Source of the DNA: Gambelia wislizenii
Taxonomy: Eukaryota > Chordata > Lepidosauria > Squamata > Crotaphytidae
Length of the DNA stretch: 64,000 bases
Assembly: GCA_030847615.1 (NCBI GenBank)
Contig: JAUMIR010000005.1
Location: forward strand, 216,550,645 to 216,614,644
Direction of reading: 5' to 3'
Part shown: piece after piece, positions 1 through 33,478 of the stretch
Layout: every line of letters begins with the position of its first letter
Numbering within the stretch: position 1 is the stretch's first letter
Made by a program: the position numbers and the translations under genes
The notes under the pieces: model-generated
What the model was told of the DNA's origin: nothing
The model's database searches: none
The model's input: only the letters and a program-made list of their open reading frames with translations

Positions 1-1029
1 CAAGCTGCCAAACTGATGAGAGTACTCAGTGATTCTGTAGGTACTGTACACACACAGCTCACAACATTGATTCCAGCTTCATAACAGAGTGGCAATGAGA
101 GGAGGTAGGGATGAGAGTTTTGAGGACCGCCATTCTCCTGGTGCCTAATAATAGAATAAACAGTGTGGGGGGGGGAAATAGGTCATTGTAAACCATACTG
201 GCCAAGGATACTGGAAATGGAAACTTTTAAACCAGGTGATCATTTTCTCAGATTGTCCTGTGAGAAACAAAGGCCAACAACAGAGGCAGGCTACTTGAAT
301 TTTCCTCTGCAATGGAAACCTGTACTTTGTTACTGTAAGGCTCAGATAACTCATCACTTAAACATAAGCATGTTCTTTTAAAGCGCACCAATGAGGACAT
401 GTTGCAAGCTGTTTGCCTAACAACCAGTAAATAAGGAGTGGTACTATAAATTTCTTGCTCTTTCTCGCACTGGTTTTTTTTTTTAACTCAAGGTTCACTA
501 AGAGCGGTTAAACTTGAAACCCCTACTTGTAAATTGACTTTAAGTGAAATAGTTTCTTTGAAATTAACATTACCTTGGACTTTGCTTCATTTACTCATAA
601 TACAGTGCTGCAGTGTAATTTTGCTATATTGCAAAAAGAGAGAGAGGGAACACACTCTTACTGATATTTATGGCCTTACTTAGATGCTCCTGATTCATAA
701 TGCATCACAGGCATACAAATATCTTATGCCATATTTTCTGCTTATGTAAAAATCCAGCTTCTCAACAGAAATGAATTCAAAGAAGACGATTTTGAAAATC
801 CCCTTCTCTCAAGACCCATTCACGCATTACAGGGAAGACTGGAATGTCATCATTGATTAAAAACAAAACTGACAATATTATGACACATTTATAGAAATCT
901 ATGATGTGACTAGACCTAGAAATCAGTGTTCAGCTCTAGTCAACAAAGACTGAAAATAGGATATCCTAGCTCAGGAAATGGTGTGGGAAATGATCCATAG
1001 TCTGGAGCAACTATCCCATGAGGATAGCA

Positions 1030-1440
1030 AGGCAGACCTTCAGTTTCATCCTGCACAGCTCTTTTCCTTCTTTGGGTGTCCTCAGCTGATAGAACTGAAA
1101 GGCTGCTACTAAAGAGAGAAACTTTTCTGTGGCTGCACCTCAGCTATGGAGCTTCCTCCCAAGGAAAGTCTACCTGGTATCTACTTCGTTATTCTAAAAG
1201 CACCAGGCAAAGTCTGCCATGTTAGTCACTATTAGTGGGCAAATTTATTTTACTTTTGTTTTGGGTTGCTTTTATGGCTTGCCCTTTAGGCTATTTAAGT
1301 ATAGTTATATTGCATAGGATTGTATCTGCTGTTTTATATTTTTATTATGCTCATATTTTAAAGGTATTTTCTTAAGCAGCCTGAAAGGGCACCTATGGCT
1401 GAAAGATGGCATACACGTTTTAATAAGCCAGTCAAACAAA
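1030..1440 (+). repeat. L2-like LINE 3' fragment, degraded
   Basis: The stretch around 1110-1200 resembles the end of an L2-type reverse transcriptase region (ggagcttcctcccaagg), followed by an AT-rich 3' tail ending in a decayed cctgaaagggcacctatggc. It is heavily mutated and the strand call rests on this order. Confidence 0.4.
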
Positions 1441-1596
1441 TTAAATAAGTTCCCATTTTTACACCATGTGTGATTGTGATAACCACTGTAATAGGTGAAG
1501 TGAGATATATAGCTGAATCCAATCGACCCAAGTTGCTATGTTTATTTTTATGCTAGGTATCTATTTCAGCAGAGCTTGGGGGAAATTATTCTTGGA

Positions 1597-1647
1597 CTAC
1601 AGCTCCCAGAATCTCCCATGCTAGCAGGCAGATTCTGGGAGCTGTAG
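1597..1647. repeat. short perfect inverted repeat, MITE-like
   Basis: ctacagctcccagaatct (1597-1614) is mirrored exactly by agattctgggagctgtag (1630-1647), 18 of 18 with a 15-base loop. The motif belongs to a very common class of small palindromic DNA-transposon remnants. Confidence 0.55.
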
Positions 1648-2719
1648 TATAAATTTGGCTTTTCCAAGCCCTGTGTTTCATATACATCTTCCCTCGACAT
1701 ACTATACATTTTTTATTAAAGAGCAAGATGGTGGATATACTTGTTATGTACAGGAATGTCTTTTCTCTGTAATGTGCAAAGTAACCACCATACTTCAGCA
1801 CCCTCCTTTATTCATATTGTGTATGTGTGTGTTTTTTAAAAAAGCCAACACAACCAGTAATGAAAGGATGAAAGTCAGCATCAATGCTAGTTCCTGCCTT
1901 ATTCTCATAAACACTCCTTTACTCTTTCCAGATATTATGTGGAACTGTTATTTTAATCCTTTAAATTTCCTCTTCTTTCAGTGACAGAGGAAGCTTGATT
2001 TCTATGGTGCATAATTTTATAATATACAGGATATTAAAAGCATTCACCACTGAATTAGGCATTTTCATTGATATCTTCCTCAACAATATCTAGTCTCTGA
2101 AAGAGGCAATTTTCCTGTTCTGTAGCCTCAAAACTAGGGCACTCAGGTGACCCTATTTTTTTAAAAAAAACTACTTTAATTTAAGTTAGGATGGTTGTGT
2201 CCTTGGACTGACACTTACCTGCTTCTCTGTCAGGACAGGGTGTCTTGTGAAGTTAAGGAAGAACATATTCACTTAAACATAAGCATGATGTAATAGACCA
2301 TAATTTAAAAAACGTAAGGCTTCATACCATCTATTGTAAAAACATTTTGTCTTATATTAACTGTGCTTAAGGATGATACCTAGAATAAATTATATGTGGA
2401 GAAAGGGGGGGGGAATGTGCCTTAACTCACAGGATTTTTAATGAGTACAATATATGGCTAATTTACTCTTGTGCTGAGAAATTTCTTCATCATACCTCTT
2501 AATATAGTAAACATGTTTTATCTGTTCAATCTGACGTCACAAGATGGTGCCATTGTTAGTTCTGAGTTTTAGTATTTTTATGCAAATAGGACAAATATGG
2601 AATGGTTTCACCAAATGTGTATCTTTTATCTAACATTCATAAGAACAGAATTAGTGCTGAATCTGCAATTATCTTCTTTCTGGCCTCTCCACCCATCCCA
2701 AAAGTGCTCTGGAAGTCTG

Positions 2720-2721
2720 TT

Positions 2722-2752
<31 letters not shown>

Positions 2753-3001
2753 TACCCCGCTCTTCAGCCACAAGGCTATCAGAGCGGTTTACAAATTGTT
2801 TTAAGCAATAGCTATTTACACATCTACACTGCATTAAACAGTTTCCAATGTGTGTTAGCTAATTGCCCCCACAAGCTGGGTACTCAATTTACCGACCTAT
2901 GAAAGGATGGAAGGCTGAGTGAACCTTGGAGCTGGCTGGAATCGAACTTGCGACGAGGTGGCTTGCAGTACTGGCATTTAACCACTGCGCCACCAGGGCT
3001 C
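2720..3001 (-). repeat. tRNA-derived SINE, full length, with (TTTA)n tail
   Basis: On the minus strand it starts gccctggtggcgcagtgg, which contains an A box, with a B box gttcgattcc further on. The body ends at a (AAAT)n tail at 2721-2755. An 11-bp candidate target duplication (ctggaagtctg) lies before 2720 and again near 3054. Sister copies are at 43222 and 53139. Confidence 0.82.
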
Positions 3002-3062
3002 CAGTCTGGAAGAACTGGAAGAAGAACTGGACAGGGCTCCAGTCTGGAAGAACTGGAAGTCT
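2995..3062. repeat. 38-bp local tandem duplication at a SINE end
   Basis: A unit beginning agggctccagtctggaag starts at 2995 and again at 3033. It duplicates the last bases of the SINE plus the flanking target sequence. Confidence 0.8.
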
Positions 3063-3518
3063 GGAAGAAGGACTGTGACTTCCTTTAGTGAATCAGTCCA
3101 TCTGTAATGTGATTTCCCTCTTTTTCTAAAGCCTTCCACTTTACCAACCATTATTATCTTTTTTCAGTTATTCATACCATCTCATTTATATATCTACAGT
3201 ATGATACTCAATTTAATCATTTTGGCTTCCAGAAAGAGTTAAGGCTCGATTTGCACTCAGACCCTTTATTCATCCTCTGGTGGTCCATGGTTTCCACAGA
3301 ACCACAGTGCCTCCAGTGCCACATTTCAAAAGAGTTAATCTTCCTATGGATAAAGCATTACTAGCATGGCACAGATATGACTAAAAAGAAGACCCTTTCT
3401 CCCCTCAGCCAGTCAAAAAAAGTCTCCTAAAAATATTACCCAGCATCTAATATTTATTCTGTTACTAAAACTTCACTGTATATACTTCATTTACTTATTT
3501 TTATTTATTTAGGGAATT

Positions 3519-3748
3519 AATATTGTTGTGGTGGCTGTTTTGCACCTTCAAGTTGTTTCTGACCTATGGTGACCCTATCATAGGGTTTTCTTGGCAAGAT
3601 TTGTTCAGAGGGGGCTTGCCATTGCCATCCTCTGAGAGCATGTGACTTGCCCAAGATCACCCAGTGGGTTTCCATGGTTGAGTGGCGATTTGAACCCTGG
3701 TCTCCAGAGATATAGTCCAATGCTAAAGCCACTATACCATGCTGGCTT
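3519..3748 (-). repeat. tRNA-derived SINE, second family
   Basis: Minus strand begins agccagcatggtatagtgg (A box) with ggttcaaatcg (B box), then the shared body tgggcaagtcac and tgccaagaaaaccc. It ends in a ttgaaggtgcaaaacag region with CAA-rich tail. The same family recurs at 13945, 15000, 15983, 20419 and 35934. Confidence 0.82.
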
Positions 3749-3754
3749 TTAGGG

Positions 3755-4225
3755 AATTAATATACCACCTTTTATAAAAGAACCCAGGGCAGTGTACAGA
3801 AAGATTTCTGCAAAAAGATAGAATATAATACACATAATAACAAACAGAACAGAATATTGTTCAATATATAAAGTTTCTGTAAAGCTTGGAAGAAATTATA
3901 AAGGATTTGTCTGACGTCTAAAGGGTAACGGAGTAGGCACCAGGTGATCCTTCCTGCATTAAGTGAGAACTGCTGAAAATATTCTACCCATTCACAACAC
4001 ACATCACTTCTGGTGACCAAGGGGCCTGGCTTCATCAGATGAATTTAACACGCAGGCAAGTGATATGGAGTTAAGCATTTAAAGAAATGCCTACTAATGA
4101 AGCATCCATGCTTTGAATTGGGCTCAGAAATGACCTGGCGACCAGTGAAGTTCTTTCAAAATAGGTGAAGTATCATCTTTATGTATTGTTCCAGCTAAAA
4201 GCCTTACAGCCACATTCTATATTAA
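3755..4225 (-). repeat. L2-like LINE 3' fragment, degraded
   Basis: Sequence near 4105-4215 (tttgaattgggctcagaaat and ccagtgaagttctttcaaaa) matches the pattern of the better preserved copies at 26805-27765 and 42985-43540. The segment at 3755-4000 resembles that LINE's AT-rich tail. Confidence 0.5.
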
Positions 4226-4406
4226 CTACATTTCCCAAATCATCTTCAAGCATACAGTGCATTGCAGTAGACTGAAAAGGAGGTTACCATAGCAGAGATA
4301 AATGTAGCCAGATTCTTTCTGTTCAGGTGAGGTTGCAAGTTAGTAAAATCAAGGAAATGGAAGAAGGAATACATGGGACAGATGTTTTTGTCAGATGTAC
4401 AGTATA

Positions 4407-4629
4407 CAGTTGGCCCTCTATATCCACAAGTTCTGCATCCATGGATTCAGCCAAGCACAGCCTGAAAATATTTTTTAAAAATCCCCCAAAGTAAACCTTG
4501 CTGTTCACTATTTTATATGAGGGACACCATTTTACTATACCATTATATATAATGGGACTTGTGCCTCCACAGATTTTGGTATACATGAGAGTCCTGGAAC
4601 CAAACCACAGAGGATACCAAGGACACACT
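4407..4629. mobile_element. Tigger-like (Tc1/mariner class) non-autonomous DNA transposon
   Basis: It starts cagttggccctctatatcc and ends in a decayed gaggataccaaggacacac, flanked by TA on both sides. The interior (attttatatgagggacacca, aatgggacttgtgcctccac) is shared with copies at 19792-20018 and 41512-41730. It ends 36 bp before the NR1H4 exon at 4666. Confidence 0.7.
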
Positions 4630-4665
4630 ATACATTCTAATTAATCATTTTATGTGCTATTTTAG

Positions 4666-26585
<21,920 letters not shown>

Positions 26586-26804
26586 TAAGAATGGGTTTAG
26601 TTGCAATCTTAAGGACATTTACTTGGAAAAATGGAACTGACTCCATGTATATTTTTCTGTCTTCTGATACAATTTTTCTATCCTCATTAGAAACTATTTG
26701 ATTTGTACTATAGATTTAAGTAGCTACAAAATTACATTACATTGCCCTAGGATCCTTTTTCCTTTTGGTTGAAAACTTAATTCTCCCCAGAAGATCTCAA
26801 AACA

Positions 26805-27765
26805 TTGGCAGTCCCATATGAGAAAATATGTCCTTCAGATAGCCTGGAACCCAAACTTTCTCAGTCATAACCAGCATTTTGAATTGTGCCTAGAAACAGA
26901 CCATAAGCCAGTGAAGTTATTGCAACAAGGAAGTAAAACCAGCCTCAGTTAACAATCTGACTGCAGCTCTTTGGAGCAGCTGAAATTTCAGAACATTTTT
27001 CAAAGGCAGTCTCATGTAGGGGTGCTTCATAGTAATTCAAACAGGATATAATTAAGGCTTATGTGATTGTATACAGATCCAACATCTCCAGGAACAGGTG
27101 CAGCTGGTGCACAAGCCTTAACTGTGCAAAAGCACTCCTGGCTCCTGGTGAGACCTGAGCTTCCAGACTCAGCATTGAATCCAGAAGGACCTGGACCTGC
27201 TTCTTCTGGTGGAGTGTAACCTCATGTAGCACAGGCTGAATCCTTATTCCCTGATCTGCCTTTTATCTGACCAGGAGCACCTCTGTCTTGTCTGAACTAA
27301 GTTTTAATTTGTTCATTCTCATCCAATCCATTGCTGATAATTGGCACTGGTTTAGAACTAAGACAGATGCCTTGGATTGAGGTGGAAAGGAGTAGAGAGG
27401 TGGGTGTAATATGCATACTGATGGCAGTGGGCCCCAAAACTCCAGAAACTTTGCCCAGATGTTTCATGTATATGTTAAATATCATGGGGGGACAAACAGA
27501 ACCCTGAAGGACCTCACAGGTCAGCAGTTGAGGACTTGAACATGATTCCTCCAGCACCACCTTTTGGGTTCGCCCATCCAGGAAGGAACAGAGCCACTGT
27601 AAAACAGTGTGAGCCCCATCCAAGCCAAGTGGCCCAGAAGGACATCATGATCAATGGTATCGAAAGCTGCTGAGAGATCCAGCAAAACTCACAGGGACAC
27701 ACTCCCCTGTGCAGTTGTCAGCATAGGATACCCACAAAGGTAAGCAGGAACACTGCCCTCTCTCC
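26805..27765 (-). mobile_element. L2-like LINE fragment with reverse transcriptase remnant
   Basis: On the minus strand a broken frame reads VLQWLCSFLDGRTQKVVLEE then SSPQLLTCEVLQGSVCPPMI and FNIYMKHLG, the LINE reverse-transcriptase segment usually [10 protein letters not shown]...FNIYM. Plus-strand text such as cctctgtcttgtctgaacta shows the antisense of the downstream RT region. It is 5'-truncated with several frameshifts. It begins about 220 bp after the NR1H4 stop. Confidence 0.75.
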
Positions 27766-27940
27766 CCACCTGCCATTATTAGTATGTAAAAAAACATTTT
27801 TCAGTTAAGTCCAAAGGAAACATCAGTTTGTTTTTCAAATTAAGTGATAACTCCTTCCCCCCATTGCTCCAGAAAACAACTAAGTCAGATAGGAAATTTG
27901 ATGTTCTAGATCAAAATTTAGATTGTTTAAAAATACAATG

Positions 27941-28080
27941 TGGTGGAGTTTCCTTCTTTGGAGGTTTTTAAACAGAGGCTGGATGGCTATCTGTCAGGAA
28001 TGTTTTGATCATGTTTGTGCAGGGCAGGGGGTTGGACTAGATGGCCCTTGTGGTCTCTTCCAACTCTATGATTCTATGAG
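27941..28080 (+). repeat. CR1 LINE 3' end, 140 bp
   Basis: tggtggagtttccttctttg and aacagaggctggatggctat lead to gttggactagatggcccttg and the terminal ctatgattctatgag, the CR1 signature 3' repeat. Confidence 0.88.
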
Positions 28081-28581
28081 AAATGTCTTCAGGATCAGAT
28101 TTTTTTTTAATCACCTGAAACCAAAAGCATTCATAGTAAATTTTCCTTATTGGAGTATTTGAGTTAGTATTTTACCAGATGTTATGTAAAAGACTTTTAT
28201 CGGGAAGCTGGAGCAAGGGTCCTGTTCTCTAGCTTTCCACTCACTTCTTGGAACAAAAAAATCCTTCTACATGCCTGAAGCTGATATCCTGCTACTCTTT
28301 CTGCAATTAAGCTGATTGTGTCTCTGTTTCTTCCTTCGGAATTATGAGCTCTTCACATGTGTTCATTGCATTCTGTTTAATCTAAATGTTTCATTAATAG
28401 ACAATTTTGTAGTTGCTATAAGAATTCAGTAAATATCACTCTGCCCAAACATGTTTCTTCTTTCTGTTTAAGAAACACTAACTGAGCAAGTTAACTGCCG
28501 TTTCTTTTTCTTTGCTGTAGGAAAAGAGAAATCTTAATTCCAAATATATTTGGGAATAAGTCTCAGTGATATCAGTCTAGA

Positions 28582-28911
28582 ACGGGGTGGGAAACCTGTG
28601 GCCCTAGAGCTCTAGGTAGTCCTCAGCCTGATCCTATATGGCCCTCAGCCTAAATTCAAAAGCTCTCTGCAAATGATCAGTCCAAGCCTCTGCAAGTATA
28701 AGCTGTGTCCCTCCCCCAACAGCCTGCTGGGTGGAGAGGAAAAGAGAGAGAAGGAAGTGGCAGAAAAAAAGACAGTAGTGAGATGGTTTCACTCTATAGC
28801 ACTGTCCACCATTGGCTTCAGCTGCACCCATTGGTAGCATGTGGCCTCATCCAGATCAGTCCTATTGGAATGGACCCCTTGACTGAAAAAAAAAAAAAAG
28901 GTTTGCCTCTC
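28582..28911. mobile_element. hAT non-autonomous DNA transposon with perfect 8-bp target duplication
   Basis: Flanked by agtctaga at 28574-28581 and 28912-28919. The ends are acggggtgggaaacctg and the inverse aaaggtttgcctctc, typical of hAT elements. The interior has an AG-rich stretch and a run of A. 330 bp, no coding capacity. Confidence 0.82.
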
Positions 28912-29646
28912 AGTCTAGAATCAAATTCTACATCAAAGTATACTTAAAAGCACAGCCTTAAAAAGCTAGATTTGTCATTCTTACTTTATGGGGTTTTAAA
29001 ATGTGTTGGAGAGTTGGCAGTGAGCAGAAAGTGGAAGTTGGGGAGCTGATTGGGCTTCCTTTGATCCCTTTCTCTTTTCCCTCTTCTCAACAATCCAATG
29101 GGCAACACAGTTGAAAGGACAGGTTTTCAATTAAATTGAGTTCATGTTTGTGTAACCCCTGTCTTTGAAGGGAGGCATAGATCCAGTTGCCCAACATAGC
29201 CTACTTTGGCCAATAGCTAGTGAGGACTTCTGTGGATATGCTCACAGTTGAGTAAAGGGACTGGCAGCAGTGAAGTAACTGAGCTGGGCTCACAGGGTGA
29301 AAATGCATAGACTTTTTGATTAGTTGGAATGATGACAATGTCTGCCACCCACATTTCACCCTTCAGGCCTCCTTGCTCTCACTGAGCTTAGCTGCCATCC
29401 TCCCAGATGGGTAACGCTATTTTCTCTTCCATTGCAGTGTACCAACCTGTGACACAGAAGTGGTGGGCCGATTAATGATGTTGTACTACTAACAGTTGTA
29501 CAACTATTAATCCCAGTAATGGTTGTGTGGTTCAGCTTTGAATGGAGGAGGCCCATGGGGCAGAAGTGTTTTATACAACATTCTTCTACTGACAAGAGTT
29601 GTGGCTGGCTGGCATTTTTAAGCCAGTAATTTTTATGTAGAACTTA

Positions 29647-31585
29647 CCGTATATTCCGGTGTATAAGACGACTGGGTGTATAAGACCACCACCCCCCAAT
29701 TTCCAGCCAAAAATCTAGGCTTAGGCATATATTCGCCAGATAAGACCCCCCCCCAATTTGGCTGGCTGGGGGAGCCTTGCCAGCTGATCCTCTTTGTTTC
29801 CCAACTCATGAGGATCTCCTCGTGAGTTGGGAAAGCGAACAGGATCAGCTGGCAGGGCAACATTTGCCCCTCTCTTCAACCTTCCAGTCAAACTGGACTC
29901 GAAGGTGAAGGAAAGGGGCGAAAATGCCCAGTTTGCCTCAGCAGCCCCCTTCCCTCCGTCTTGGCTCTTCCGAAGGGGACCAATGTGAGGGAAGTGGGGG
30001 CGGCTGCGGCAAACCCCTAGATTCGCCCCCTCTCCCCACCTTCAAGGAAGGTGGGGAGAAGGGGCGAACATGCCCCGTTTGGCTCCATAGGGAGGACGCG
30101 GGGCTGTGGAGCCAAACCCCGGGATTCGCCCCCTCTCCCCACCGTCAAGGGAGAGGGAGCGAATCTAGGGATTTAACTCCACAGCCCCAATCCCTCCTTC
30201 TGGGCTCCCTCCTCCCACGATTCCCCAACCCACCGGAGGCTGCCCAGTCTCCTGGTGGGTTGGGGAATGCAGGATGGCCAGCTTGCTCGGGGAGGTTCTC
30301 CCTCCTCCCGCGATTCCCCAACCCACGAGGAGGCTGCCCAGCCCCCTTTTGGGTTGGGGAATGCGGGATGGCCAGCTGGCTAAGGGGGGTTCTTCCTCCT
30401 CCCGCGATTCCCCAACCCACGAGGAGGCTGCGTGGGATGGTCAGCTGGCTGGGTGGTGGTGGAGGGAGGGGGCTTCGGGGAGGGTGGAAGGATGGTTGGA
30501 GGGAGGGGGCTTCGCAGCCACCCCCCCTCCAAAACACGGCTTTGGGGAAGGGGGGTGGCTGGGTGGAGGGTGGATGGGGTTTCAAGCCACCCCCCCTCCA
30601 AAGCACCGCTTTGGGGAAGGGGGTGGCTGGGCGGAGGGTGGCTGGGGGGAGGGGGCTTCGCAGCCACCCCCCTCTCCAAAGCGCGGCTTTGGGGAAGGGG
30701 GTGGCTGGGCGGAGAGTGGCTGGGGGGAGGGGGCTTTGCAGCCACCCCCCCTCTCCAAAGCGAGGCTTTGGGGAAGGGGGGTGGCTGGGCAGAGGGTGGC
30801 TGGGGGGAGGGGGCTTCGCAGCCACACACCCCTCCAAAGCGTGGCTTTGGGGAAGGGGGGTGGCTGGGCAGAGGGTGGCTGGGGGCTTCGCAGCCACCAC
30901 CACCCTCTCCAAAGCGTGGCTTTGGGGAAGGGGGGTGGCTGGGCGGAGGGTGGCTGGGTGGCTGGGCGGAGGGGGCTTCGCAGCCACCCCCCCTCTCCAA
31001 AGCGCGGCTTTGGGGAAGGGGGTGGCTGGGCGGAGGGTGGCAGGGGGGAGGGGGCTTCGCAGCCACCCCCCCTCTCCAAAGCCGCGATTCCAGTGGGATC
31101 GTGGCTTTGGGGAAGGGGGGTGGATGAGTGGAGGGTGGACGGGTGGCTGGGGGCAAATCCCGGGGTTTGGCTCCACGGCCCCGCGTCCTCCTCCTGGGCT
31201 TCCTTCGGAAGGGAGCCCAGAAGGAGGGATCGGGGTCGCGGAGCAAAATGGGGCATTTTCGCCCTTTTCCTCCACCTTCAAGCAAGGTAGGGGAAAAGGG
31301 CGAATCTAGCGGTTTGCCTCGGCCGCTGCAGAGGCGATCAAGTGGTGGTCGCGGCAAACTGCAACATTCACCCCCCTCCTCTGTCTCCATTGCTCCCCAA
31401 AGGGGGAGAAGGCAGAGGAGGGGGGCGAATGAACTGCCCCATCTCCTGCCTCTTCCCTCTGTTTGCGAAGAGGCAGGAGATAGGCAGGCAGGTGAAGCAA
31501 AGTATATCCGGCGTATAAGACGACTGTTGATTTTGAAGGGCACTTTTGAGTGCTCAAAAGTCGTCTTATACGCCGGAATATACGG
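29647..31585. mobile_element. 1.94-kb GC-rich TIR element made of serial hairpins
   Basis: Terminal inverted repeats: ccgtatattccggtgtataa (from 29647, continuing gacgac) and the inverse ending at 31585, 26 bp with one mismatch, flanked by TA at 29645-29646 and 31586-31587. The inside is a chain of self-complementary blocks: 29774-29813/29817-29858, 30022-30042/30048-30068, 30077-30087/30107-30117, 30123-30139/30149-30165, 30220-30234/30254-30268, 30313-30325/30350-30362. A tandem array at 30480-31090 follows. Long open frames on both strands are by-products of GC-rich repeats. The family resembles TA-targeting MITEs, but I cannot name it. Confidence 0.75.
30480..31090. repeat. tandem array, about 78-bp units, 8 copies
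   Basis: The motif ttcgcagccacccc (with variants) recurs at about 30511, 30581, 30657, 30735, 30814, 30887, 30977 and 31056, spacing 70 to 90. Each unit also carries aaagcgcggctttgggg and gggggtggctgggcgg, which are partly complementary to one another. It lies inside the TIR element. Confidence 0.85.
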
Positions 31586-32359
31586 TATATATGATATCCA
31601 GCTTCATTATACTATGTACTGTATGGTCAATAATTTTATTTTAAAAAATGCTTTCCACCAAAATTTACTTGATACAGACATTCAGATGACTAAGGAATTT
31701 TTTTGTGCATCCTCTGGGATTTCTTTTTAGAAACTGGTGTCAGACTGGCAACTTTCCAATCTTTTGTAAGGCAGATCTTAACATTAAGAGCAGCAGTTTG
31801 TGCTTGAGGGGACATGAGGAGATATGAAAGTTCTATGTTTGTTTATACCTGCCATGGGCAATTTACACACAAGCCACCACTAGATGTTGCCCTCACTAAT
31901 GGATGACTAAGCTGCTGTGAAGTAGCACTAATCTGTGCACAAGGCATACCCATATGTAGAAAATGATGTGAATCCCACATGCATTGCAAATTCACAAGCA
32001 CACACTTAAAAAAAAACCCAGCAAATTTGTTCACCCAGCATCAAAACAAACCAATGCCATGCACATTTATCACATGAGTCAAACTACATAAATGTAACAG
32101 TCTACATGCAATACGCATATAGTACTCCCTGGAGGGCATGGCCCTTGTATTTAAACAGACATGTTGGGCAAGCATCTGAAGCTGGTGGCAGTTTGTAGCA
32201 TAGGTAGAGGTGCAGTTTGTATGTCAGCAGTGGGAACAGGTTGGCCAGATCACTAATAGGTATATTTAAAAGCTATGGGCAACACACAGATAGGCTCCAA
32301 AATTTGTTTTGGCTCCAAAATGTAGACTGAAGTGAGTTCTAAGGATGAAAATGTGTTTG

Positions 32360-33282
32360 AAGATGGAGAGTCCATCACCTTCTGAAGCAATTTATATCAC
32401 TGTCAAACAACATAACAGTAAAAAAAAGTTCTTCTTAATGTTTATGTGGAATCTCTTTTATTGTAATTTGAACCCATTAGTTCATGTTCTAGTCTCTGTA
32501 GCAGAAGAAAACAAGGCCCCTCCATCTTTTACATGACATACCTCCAGATAGCCATAGAGTCATACAGAATCATAAGAGCTGGAAAAGACCATAAGGGCCA
32601 TCTAGTCCAACCCCCTGCTATGCAGAAAAACCCAATCAAAGCACTGCCAACAGATGGCCATCCAGCCTGTTGAAAAACCTCCAAAGAAGGAGACTCTACC
32701 ACACTTGGACGCAGCACATATAAAGACAGCAATAATGGTACCTCTCAGTCTTATCTTCTCCAAACTAAACATATTCAGCTCCCAAAGTCAGTCCTCATAA
32801 GGCTTGACTTCCCGACCTTTAATCATCTTGGTCATCCTTCTGTGGACATGTTCCAGCTTGTCAATATCCTTCTTGAGCTGTGGTGCCCAGAACTGGACAC
32901 AGTATTCCAGGTGAGGTCTGACCAAAGCAAAATAGAGTGGCACCACTACTTCCCTTGACCTGGACATTATGCTCTTGTTGATACAGCCCAGAATTGGCTT
33001 TTTAGGCTGCTGCATCACATTGTTGACTCATGTTTAGCTTGTTGTCTGCTGAGACCCCAAAATCCTTTTCACATACTGTGTATACTGCTTTCAAGCTAGG
33101 TGTCACCCATCCTATATTTATGCACTTCATTTTTCTGAACTAGATTTAGTACATTCCATTTATTCCTGTTGAAATTCATTTTTATTTTTTTTTAGTTTTG
33201 GCCCAATTCTCCAATCTATCACAGTCATTCTGAATTCTGTTCCTGTCCTCTTGGATATTAGCTATGCCCCCCCCCAACAATA
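32360..33282 (-). mobile_element. CR1 LINE fragment, interrupted by a younger CR1 end
   Basis: Minus-strand frame reads [40 protein letters not shown] and [20 protein letters not shown], the CR1 reverse-transcriptase C-terminal region. Colinearity holds only if 32552-32709 is removed: that piece is a separate CR1 3' end (catagagtcatacagaatc to ccacacttgg). Confidence 0.85.
32552..32709 (-). repeat. CR1 3' end inserted into an older CR1
   Basis: It contains the 3' terminal gccatctagtccaaccccct and atccagcctgttgaaaaacc. It separates two halves of the same older CR1 copy. Confidence 0.8.
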
Positions 33283-33420
33283 TTTGTTGCTGTGTAGAGA
33301 AACCAGTGTTGCCAGTTTTTTTATAGCAATCAGGGACAGTAAAAATTGGTGACAACCAGGAAGTAGCTGTTAACAAGTTTGTGCTCTCCCTAAATACCAA
33401 ATGAAATTATTGATTTCAAT

Positions 33421-33478
33421 TAACCTAGGGTCACCATAAGACAAGAAACAACTTGAAGGCACACAACCACCACCACAA
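33421..33478 (+). repeat. SINE 3' fragment, second family
   Basis: ctagggtcaccataagacaa and acaacttgaaggcacacaac with a CCA-rich tail represent the last 60 bp of the SINE family seen at 15000. Confidence 0.65.

Larger units (their letters stand above)
1..4665 (+). other. NR1H4 intron upstream of the hinge exon (partial)
   Basis: This is non-coding. Recognised inserts: an L2-like 3' fragment (about 1030-1440), a small inverted-repeat element (1597-1647), a tRNA-SINE (2720-3001), another SINE (3519-3748), an L2-like fragment (3755-4225) and a Tigger-like element (4407-4629). In 1-1029, 1648-2719 and 3075-3518 I see nothing beyond AT-rich intronic sequence. No zinc-finger exon of the receptor was found. 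Confidence 0.7.

Noticed and set aside
2597..2902. Open frames of 101 and 69 codons
   Set aside because: They read through the (TTTA)n tail and body of a SINE.
2720..3001. tRNA-like A and B boxes in the SINEs
   Set aside because: Box-like motifs are present but no cloverleaf can be drawn and each is attached to a SINE body with tail. They are not tRNA genes.
29924..31309. Open frame of 461 codons, with overlapping frames of 200-387 codons on both strands
   Set aside because: All lie in the GC-rich tandem and hairpin repeats of one transposon-like element. The translations are Gly/Trp/Pro repeats with no domain, and several frames are open at once, as expected from composition.
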